The notes under the pieces are model-generated. The model was not told where the DNA came from, did no database searches, and saw only the letters and a list, made by a program, of their open reading frames with translations. The position numbers and the translations under genes are program-made. A stretch of DNA of 64,000 nucleotides from an uncultured Dokdonia sp. GTDB taxonomy: Bacteria > Bacteroidota > Bacteroidia > Flavobacteriales > Flavobacteriaceae. The stretch spans positions 351,017 through 415,016 of the forward strand of contig NZ_CANMDS010000004.1 in the NCBI RefSeq assembly GCF_947496725.1. Reading direction: 5' to 3'. Each line of letters begins with the position of its first letter. Position 1 is the first letter of the stretch. Positions 58,214 to 64,000 of this stretch are shown here, piece after piece.

Positions 58214-59956
58214 TTATTTTATATCACTAGGAGTGAGTTTTCCTTGTTTTATAGCAAGCGCATCTTCTATAGAAATTGCTTTATACTCAAAGCCTTCACC
58301 AAAGAGTGCTTGTGCATACTCCTCAATAGTTTGTGTAAAACCTGCTTGAGCACGCATTGCATTTACCTCTTCTGGGTTTTTTACAGGCCACATAAAATCA
58401 CCAGACCCATAGTTTACGCCTTGCGTTCCATATACTTGTGGGAGGTCTTGCTGTGAGAGATAACGATCCTCCATCATTGCAACGAGGCGCATAGGTAATT
58501 CTCCCTTTGCTCCAGCCTCCTTTATAGTGTCTAGATAAGTGTCTATTTTATTAGAATGCTGTACTACATACCAGGCTGCGGTGTTTGTAGGTTCTCCTAC
58601 AATGCTTTTACCTGGATAACCAGAGGTAGTAAGTATGCGTTCTACCCGCTGTAAATTTATGCTGTCTAGTAGTTCCTGCTGTTTCCATAAAAAGCCTTGC
58701 AACTCTTCTGGGGCTACACCTGCTTTTTTAGCCTCTGCTATTTTTTCTGGACCTTCAGAGAGGTACATTAGTTTGCGGTACTTCTGGTCAAGATATGCAA
58801 TACTGTCTAGCTCGTACTTGAGAGCAAAGTCCATTTCTGGTTTACTATTTTCTTGTGGTACAAGTCGTAGGTCTTCTGCATCATTGTAATGCAATTTTTG
58901 AAGAATGGTTCCTTTATGCATACTCACAATACCAGGGTTTGCGCGTACAATGGTTTTAAGTACCGTCTCATCTGTAAAGAAAAACTTAAATGGCAATCTG
59001 TTTTCTTGTACAAAAGCATCTGCAGCGTCTTGGGCAGATGAGCTTAGCCCTATTACATTATACCCTTTGCGTATAGCCTCTTCTGTTATATTACGTATGT
59101 TGTAATAACCCTGAGGTTCTGTGTTGAGTAAATTGTAGGCAATGATTACGATTAGATTTTCTTTTTCAAGATAGGTGGTTGTATAATCCCTGCCGTCACG
59201 CTCTATAGTAAAGTCGTGCACAGGTGGTTCATATCCCTCGCTTGTTTGTACTACCTCATAAGATACGTATGTGCCATCTACCTCTGGATACCCTCCATCT
59301 GTAGTGATCACCTCTTCTTTACCATCTACAAGAAAGGTCCATTGATACTCAAAGGTCGCCTCTGGTGCTCCTTCTGGTACCACCATACCCTCTGCAATAT
59401 TAGACCCTACTTTATATGCTCTAAAATCTAGCCACGGTAGGTGCTCAAGTACGTGCATACCAAAAAACATACATCCTAAAAATGATACAAAAACAAGCGA
59501 TGCATTCATAAGTTTTGAGAAGAGTGGTTTAATGTGTTTCTGGTTAATCATTAAGAAGAGAATCAATACTAGAAGTATCACATCCTTTGCAAAAGACTCC
59601 CAAGGCACGAGCGGTATCGCATCGCCAAAACAACCACAATCTGTCACCTTATTAAAGTAAGCCGAGTAAAATGTGAGGAATGTAAAAAATACAATCATCG
59701 CAAACAGCAGCCACAAGGTGATTTTCTTTCTAAAACCTACGAGCAGTGCAATACCCAGTAGCACCTCTACTACAACCAGTATGATGGAGATAAGCAGTGC
59801 ATAAGGAGATAAAAACTCTAGCCCTAACACCTCTGCGCTAAAATATTCTTGAAGTTTATATGAGAACCCAAGCGGGTCATTAAGTTTTATAAAACCAGAA
59901 AAAATAAACAAAGCACCTACTATAAAGCGTGCTATGTGTGTAAGTACCTTCATCAT
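58214..59956 (-). CDS. DoxX-like / thioredoxin-like / DUF6624 fusion protein
   Basis: A 580-residue protein with three parts. Residues 1-170 are a DoxX/MauE-type membrane domain (five helices, with the DCGCFGD motif at about 107-112), as in the Bacteroidota BT_3928 family. Residues about 255-360 look thioredoxin-like without a CxxC (ENLIVIIAYNLL, IGLSSSAQDA, PFKFFFTDE). Residues about 375-545 match DUF6624 by layout: LDSINLQRVERIL, GYPGKSIVGEPTNTAAWYVVQHSN, and DRYLSQQDLPQVYGTQ. DUF6624 is usually a separate small protein. Possibly an electron-transfer or oxidative-stress membrane protein; no firm function. It is co-transcribed with the permease downstream. Confidence 0.8.
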   Translation of the reverse strand: MMKVLTHIARFIVGALFIFSGFIKLNDPLGFSYKLQEYFSAEVLGLEFLSPYALLISIILVVVEVLLGIALLVGFRKKITLWLLFAMIVFFTFLTFYSAYFNKVTDCGCFGDAIPLVPWESFAKDVILLVLILFLMINQKHIKPLFSKLMNASLVFVSFLGCMFFGMHVLEHLPWLDFRAYKVGSNIAEGMVVPEGAPEATFEYQWTFLVDGKEEVITTDGGYPEVDGTYVSYEVVQTSEGYEPPVHDFTIERDGRDYTTTYLEKENLIVIIAYNLLNTEPQGYYNIRNITEEAIRKGYNVIGLSSSAQDAADAFVQENRLPFKFFFTDETVLKTIVRANPGIVSMHKGTILQKLHYNDAEDLRLVPQENSKPEMDFALKYELDSIAYLDQKYRKLMYLSEGPEKIAEAKKAGVAPEELQGFLWKQQELLDSINLQRVERILTTSGYPGKSIVGEPTNTAAWYVVQHSNKIDTYLDTIKEAGAKGELPMRLVAMMEDRYLSQQDLPQVYGTQGVNYGSGDFMWPVKNPEEVNAMRAQAGFTQTIEEYAQALFGEGFEYKAISIEDALAIKQGKLTPSDIK

Positions 59957-60003
59957 AAAAAAGCTTTGGTCGTTTTTAATATATCTGTAGTCAGTAATAA
60001 ATA

Positions 60004-60543
60004 TTAAGCCTCTCCTAAGTGTATCATTGCAAACACCGCATAGTTTATCATATCTTGATAATTTGCATCAATCCCCTCAGACACCAGTGTTTTACCTTTA
60101 TTATCCTCTATCTGTTTTACACGTAACAGCTTCTGCAATATAAGATCAGTAAGGCTGCTCACACGCATATCTCTCCAGGCCTCACCATAGTCGTGGTTTT
60201 TATCCATCATTAACTGTTTTGTGAGTGCGATTTTCTCGTCATAAGCCTTTACAGCCTCCTCAAGCTCGAGGTCGGGTTGCTCTACCACACCACGCTCTAG
60301 GTTTACTAGCGCCATCGCACAGTAATTTATAATGCCTATAAACTCAGACTGCTGTCCCTCATCTACCTTTTGCACCTCGTTTTGCTGTAAGCCACGTATG
60401 CGTTGTGCTTTTATAAAAATCTGATCTGTAAGAGACGGCAAGCGCAGTATGCGCCACGCACTCCCGTAATCCTTCATTTTTTTTATATACAAATCTCTAC
60501 ATTGAGTGATTACCGCATCATATTGCGCAGACGTATCGGCCAT
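60004..60543 (-). CDS. DUF1599 protein with two tandem copies
   Basis: A 179-residue protein made of two related halves. The first has AQYDAVITQCRDLYIKKMKDYGSAWRI... and SLTDQIFIKAQRIRGLQ. The second has AYDEKIALTKQLMMDKNHDYGEAWRDM and SLTDLILQKLLRVKQIED. Each is a DUF1599 unit with the DYG-x-A-W-R motif. The start at 60543 (MADTSAQYD) is preferred; the frame is open 34 codons further but that part is unlike the family. Its place beside folP and the DoxX fusion is conserved in the phylum. Biochemical function unknown. Confidence 0.9.
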   Translation of the reverse strand: MADTSAQYDAVITQCRDLYIKKMKDYGSAWRILRLPSLTDQIFIKAQRIRGLQQNEVQKVDEGQQSEFIGIINYCAMALVNLERGVVEQPDLELEEAVKAYDEKIALTKQLMMDKNHDYGEAWRDMRVSSLTDLILQKLLRVKQIEDNKGKTLVSEGIDANYQDMINYAVFAMIHLGEA

Positions 60544-60673
60544 AGGGTTTCTTTTGATTTTTGGTAAATTTCGGTTAAAAACTTCAATATAAGAAATACC
60601 CCTTGCCTTATAAAGAGAGAAGTGTACTATCTTTTTGAAGCACACAATTTATGGTGTACTTTTGGGGGAGTAT

Positions 60674-60742
60674 CCCGCTTTCTGTTGCAATTCCTCGCGG
60701 CGGTTGCACCAGCCAGCTGTGGGATTTACACGGCAATCGGGG
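60674..60742 (+). ncRNA. GC-rich structured element upstream of folP (candidate RNA)
   Basis: About 83 bases (60664-60746) with roughly 60% G+C by hand count stand out from AT-rich flanks. Pairings visible: CCCG (60674-60677) with CGGG (60738-60741); AATTCC (60689-60694) with GGGATT (60721-60726); and a small hairpin GGTTG/CAGCC (60702-60706, 60710-60714). The internal loops carry TTGCAAT and GGCAAT on opposite sides. It does not encode a protein with a plausible start. It lies 92 bases before folP and may be a leader RNA, attenuator or independent small RNA; the strand is assumed from folP. Confidence 0.45.
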
Positions 60743-60746
60743 CTAG

Positions 60747-60775
60747 AGACTAGAGGTAGTCTATACCTCGAGACT
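60747..60775 (+). promoter_or_regulatory. Overlapping, mutually exclusive hairpins before folP
   Basis: Three stems share bases: AGACTA/TAGTCT (60747-60762), GAGGTA/TACCTC (60753-60769) and AGTCT/AGACT (60758-60775). They cannot form at once, as in attenuators or switches, but they are short. Function inferred. Confidence 0.35.
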
Positions 60776-60834
60776 TTATAAGTGATACTACTGTATATAA
60801 ATACCTAACTACATCTAAACAACGTTAACCTATA

Positions 60835-61668
60835 ATGACCATAAACTGCAACGGAAAGCTAATAGATCTCACCACACCAAAGGTAATGGGTATTCTCAAT
60901 CTCACACCAGATAGCTTTTATGATGGAGGAAAGTATGGTGATATAGATGCTGCCATAAGTCAGGTTGAGGTGATGCTTAGCGATGGCGCTACGTTTATAG
61001 ATGTAGGTGCATATAGCTCTAGGCCTGGTGCGACAGATATTTCGGTAGAGGAGGAGGAGCGCAGGCTCATACCGGTGGTAAGGCAGTTAGTTACTACTTT
61101 TCCGGAGATTGTGATAAGCATAGACACCTTTCGCGCAAGCGTAGCAAAAAAAGCAATTGAGGCAGGTGCAGCTATTGTAAATGATATAAGTGCTGGGATG
61201 CTGGATGATGATATGATGGCTGTTGTAGGGGCATTGCAGGTGCCTTATATAATGATGCATATGCGAGGGACGCCTCAAACTATGAAGCAACTTACCACTT
61301 ATGATAATTTTCTTAAAGAGGTGATGTACTACTTCTCAGAGCGAGTTGCAGTGGCAAAAAGTCATAAGATTAATGACCTTGTTATAGACCCTGGTTTTGG
61401 CTTTGCAAAAACTACAGCGCAAAGTTTTGAGCTACTCAATAACCTTGACTTGCTTGAGGCTTTTGAAGTACCCGTGCTAGCAGGTGTTTCTCGTAAATCT
61501 ATGATTTATAAAACTTTAGATGTGACAGCAGATAATGCCCTTAATGGCACGACTGTTCTTAATACGGTGGCAATAAGTAAAGGTGCACGTATACTGCGAG
61601 TACACGATGTTAAGGAAGCTATGGAGGTGATATCACTCTCAAATGCTTTGACACCTAACTTGTCTTAA
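60835..61668 (+). CDS. folP: Dihydropteroate synthase
   Basis: A 277-residue TIM-barrel enzyme of folate synthesis that joins 6-hydroxymethyl-dihydropterin pyrophosphate with p-aminobenzoate. Motifs: MGILNLTPDSFYDGG (loop 1), DVGAYSSRPGA (loop 2, here GAYSSRPGA), ISIDTFRASVA, INDISAGM, MHMRGTPQTMK and DPGFGFAKTTAQS, then GVSRKSMI. The sequence TTTCGCGCAAGC at the DTFRAS motif is a near-match to the dispersed palindrome but is explained by the conserved catalytic motif. The gene starts after a structured leader; the next gene follows 113 bases downstream. Confidence 0.97.
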   Translation: MTINCNGKLIDLTTPKVMGILNLTPDSFYDGGKYGDIDAAISQVEVMLSDGATFIDVGAYSSRPGATDISVEEEERRLIPVVRQLVTTFPEIVISIDTFRASVAKKAIEAGAAIVNDISAGMLDDDMMAVVGALQVPYIMMHMRGTPQTMKQLTTYDNFLKEVMYYFSERVAVAKSHKINDLVIDPGFGFAKTTAQSFELLNNLDLLEAFEVPVLAGVSRKSMIYKTLDVTADNALNGTTVLNTVAISKGARILRVHDVKEAMEVISLSNALTPNLS

Positions 61669-61781
61669 TAAGATTAGGTTTTATAACAATTGCAATTAAT
61701 CTCCGTTAGGATACACAAAACCGCCTTTGATTAACAGAATTTTGGCAAAAAAATGCTATTTTTCACCTCTTAAACATTTCT

Positions 61782-64000
61782 ATGATGAAAATCCTACGTC
61801 TAGCATTAGCTTTCATACTATTTTCTTTTTTTAATACATTGGTTTTTGCACAGTCTAGTCCTGGTGGACCTACGTGTGCAGACGCTGTACCTTTTTGTAC
61901 GGCAGAGCTAGCTCAGCCCTTTGATAACTGCTACAATGGTAGTACAAATCCAAACTGTACTACTTCTGGAGAATCAGGAATTGATTATGGCTGTTTAGGC
62001 TCTACGCCCTATCCAACTTGGTATTTTTTACAAATAGACCAAGCGGGAACGCTTGAGTTTGAAATCGTTCAAAATGGATCTATAGAAGACGACGGAACTC
62101 CTACAGGAAATGGACTTGATGTGGATTTTGCTATTTGGGGGCCCTTTAATGACACTAACGTATGTGGTATGTTAGGATCACCATTAGATTGTAGTTTTTC
62201 GGCAGCACCCATTGAGAATGCCACTATTCCAAATGCGCAGGTTGGTGAGGTTTATGTTTTTTTAGTAACTAATTATGCTGCAAGTATTGGAGGTACAACG
62301 AATGGAGGTCAAGGTGAAATTTTTATAAGTCAAACAAATGCTACTGCCGGTAATGCAGGAACTACAGATTGCTCAATAGTTAATGCTTCTTTAGGAGCAG
62401 ATCAAGAGGTTTGTGATGGAGAGACAGTTACGCTAGATGCGACATCTCCAGATGCGGCTGGTTATGCTTGGGCAGTAGATACGGGCGCAGGTTTTATGCC
62501 AGTACTAGATGGTACGGGTACACAAGTTACAACAGCAACACTTGATGTAACGACTTCTGGTAACTACCAAGTGACTATAACAGATTTTAATGGTGATACC
62601 GGGACAGATGAGGCGTTAGTAACATTTTTTACGGTACCTACAGCAACGCAACCAGCAGATCTTTTTGAATGTGATACAGATGCAGACGGATCGGCTACTT
62701 TTAATCTAGACATACAAATAGGAGATATCCTTAACGGACAAGACCCTAATGAGTTTGATGTGACTTTTCACTTAAGTCTTGCAGATGCTTCTGGTCCGGC
62801 AGGAATAGGAGCCCTTACAGGTACCGCGGCTTACACTTCTACTACAGATGAGATATTTGTGCGTGTAGAAAATGCAAACTTGGCTGAGTGTGTAGCGACT
62901 ACAAGCTTTATGATTAACGTTGTAGATTTACCTGTAGCAACAATGCCAGGTCTTTATGAGATTTGTGATGATGCTGCAGATGGTGATGATACAAATGGTA
63001 TTGCCACCTTTGACCTATCTACACTTAATGATGATGTTTTAAATGGACTTGACCCTATGCAATTTGTGGTGAGTTACCACGCAACAGGTCCTGATGCGAC
63101 TGCAAATGCAAATCCATTACCACTTGCTTATGAAAACGTAGGTTCTCCAAATAATGATCAAATCTTTGCACGTGTTGAGAATACGGCTTTTACGGGTTGT
63201 TTTTCTATCACCCCAGTAAATTTACGAGTAAATCCTCTACCTGTATTAACTTCACCTGCGACGCTACGCCAGTGTGATGATGATATGAATGGGGTAAGCA
63301 TTATAAATTTAACCCAAGCAGAAGGCGAGTTAAGCACAAATGCCGCAAATGAAACCTTTGCTTATTTTGATTCTTCTGGGGCAGCTATCCCAGACCCTAC
63401 TGCTTATATGAATAGTAGTAACCCATTTGTTGAAGCAATTGGAGTTACGGTAACAAACTTAAATGGGTGTTCTCGCGATGGGACCATAAATCTTATAATT
63501 AGTGCTTCTCAAATACCTGCAGGCACATTATTTGCAGATGAGATGGAGTGTGATACAGATAGTGATGGAGTGGCTTTATTTGATTTTTCTGCAGCAACAG
63601 CAGCTATAGAAGCATCGTTTGCTCCGCAAGTTGTTATCGTGTCTTACTATGAAACACAACAAGAAGCTTTATCTGAAGTAAATCCTATTGCAGATCCTTC
63701 TGCTTATAATAACAACCTTACGTACACAAGTGCTGGAGGTGTTCAAGATATCTGGGTACGAGTTGAAGCAGACACAGATAATGGTTGTGTAGGTCTTGGA
63801 GAGCACGTACGTCTTACCGTTGTTCCTAACCCCACTTTCCTACCCAACATCTCTTCACTTGAAGAATGTTCACCTATCGCAAATGCTGCACAATTTGATC
63901 TTACAGAGCAAGATGCTCAGATCACTGGCGGTGATTCTAATATTCTAGTTACTTATTATGAGAATGTAGGGAATTACACGGCAATGAATGATATTGCTAA
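61782..64000 (+). CDS. Large secreted repeat protein, N-terminal part (runs off the window)
   Basis: The frame is open from ATG 61782 (another ATG at 61785) to the window end, at least 739 codons without a stop. A signal peptide (about 1-24, ending LVFAQS) is followed by a Cys-containing N-terminal domain (GGPTCADAVPFCTAELAQ, TWYFLQIDQAGTLEFEIVQ in parts), then an Ig/PKD-like domain (DQEVCDGETVTLDA) and tandem modules of about 95 residues. Each module begins with a Cys-Asp motif: ECDTDADG (62667), CDDAADG (about 62964), CDDDMNG (about 63272), ECDTDSDG (about 63547) and ECSPIAN (about 63865). Such proteins in Flavobacteriaceae usually end with a type IX (gliding) sorting domain; that end is outside the window. 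Confidence 0.88.
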   Translation, partial: MMKILRLALAFILFSFFNTLVFAQSSPGGPTCADAVPFCTAELAQPFDNCYNGSTNPNCTTSGESGIDYGCLGSTPYPTWYFLQIDQAGTLEFEIVQNGSIEDDGTPTGNGLDVDFAIWGPFNDTNVCGMLGSPLDCSFSAAPIENATIPNAQVGEVYVFLVTNYAASIGGTTNGGQGEIFISQTNATAGNAGTTDCSIVNASLGADQEVCDGETVTLDATSPDAAGYAWAVDTGAGFMPVLDGTGTQVTTATLDVTTSGNYQVTITDFNGDTGTDEALVTFFTVPTATQPADLFECDTDADGSATFNLDIQIGDILNGQDPNEFDVTFHLSLADASGPAGIGALTGTAAYTSTTDEIFVRVENANLAECVATTSFMINVVDLPVATMPGLYEICDDAADGDDTNGIATFDLSTLNDDVLNGLDPMQFVVSYHATGPDATANANPLPLAYENVGSPNNDQIFARVENTAFTGCFSITPVNLRVNPLPVLTSPATLRQCDDDMNGVSIINLTQAEGELSTNAANETFAYFDSSGAAIPDPTAYMNSSNPFVEAIGVTVTNLNGCSRDGTINLIISASQIPAGTLFADEMECDTDSDGVALFDFSAATAAIEASFAPQVVIVSYYETQQEALSEVNPIADPSAYNNNLTYTSAGGVQDIWVRVEADTDNGCVGLGEHVRLTVVPNPTFLPNISSLEECSPIANAAQFDLTEQDAQITGGDSNILVTYYENVGNYTAMNDIA

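Noticed and set aside
61127..61141. TTTCGCGCAAGC in folP, similar to the palindrome
   Set aside because: It encodes the conserved DTFRAS catalytic motif of dihydropteroate synthase and is not palindromic; coincidence is enough.
1..64000. CRISPR arrays, insertion sequences, prophage, tRNA or rRNA genes
   Set aside because: No regularly spaced direct repeats of CRISPR size, transposase motifs, phage genes, tRNA cloverleafs or rRNA segments were seen on reading both strands. The dispersed palindrome has no fixed spacer and no adjacent cas genes.

Overview
The window reads as chromosomal DNA of a marine-type Flavobacteriaceae bacterium, most like Dokdonia/Krokinobacter. The taxon is inferred from gene content, not from a search. 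Supporting signs are the AT-rich sequence, the Bacteroidota-type -7 promoter box TAnnTTTG, a long SecA without a zinc finger, the synteny folP - DUF1599 - DoxX (BT_3928 type) - tpiA - prmA - clpS, and a secreted adhesin-like protein at the right edge. No rRNA, tRNA, CRISPR array, insertion sequence or prophage gene was seen.

Layout. (1) 1-9.4 kb: end of a kelch-like protein, DUF1801 protein, MATE exporter, PAP2 phosphatase, MeaB-type GTPase, ferritin-like protein, an ECF sigma / membrane anti-sigma / secreted DUF4097-like operon, an M23 peptidase and a Cof-type HAD phosphatase. (2) 9.4-17.8 kb, all minus strand: secA, a DUF2795 protein, cob(I)alamin adenosyltransferase, a small membrane protein, a LolD-type ABC ATPase, an O-methyltransferase reading frame with no normal start codon, and an ABC-F protein. 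(3) 18.0-49.5 kb, all plus strand: a surface polysaccharide locus of 29 genes. It has a Wza-like lipoprotein, a Wzc-like tyrosine autokinase, a Wzm/Wzt ABC exporter, many glycosyltransferases, modification enzymes (pyruvyl-, methyl- and acetyltransferases), a nonulosonic (sialic-like) acid module, a Wzy/WaaL-family membrane protein and a WcaJ-like initiating transferase. (4) 49.5-60.5 kb, minus strand: DUF4105 protein, small secreted protein, sucC, clpS, prmA, S8 peptidase, coiled-coil lipoprotein, tpiA, OppB-type permease, a DoxX/thioredoxin-like/DUF6624 fusion and a DUF1599 protein. (5) 60.6-64 kb, plus strand: a GC-rich structured element, folP, and the start of a large repeat-containing secreted protein.

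The most striking signal is a short perfect palindrome, GCTTTCGCGAAAGC (16 of 20 copies extended to CGCTTTCGCGAAAGCG). It occurs 20 times, about once per 3.2 kb, where far fewer than one copy is expected by chance. Fourteen copies lie inside accepted reading frames, one is in the leader or extreme N-terminus of the MATE gene, and five are intergenic. Coding copies read AFAKA, RFRES or LSRKR depending on frame, and none breaks its gene. All five intergenic copies lie 45-137 bp upstream of a start codon. It behaves like the cyanobacterial HIP1 repeat but has a different sequence. I know of no published description of it but could not check.

Other leads are two apparently intact genes without ATG/GTG/TTG starts (15.0 and 28.6 kb), a structured element upstream of folP, a PP-loop-like protein and a NeuA-phosphatase fusion beside a SAF-less NeuB in the polysaccharide locus, and tandem WG-rich repeats in the sigma-linked secreted protein.
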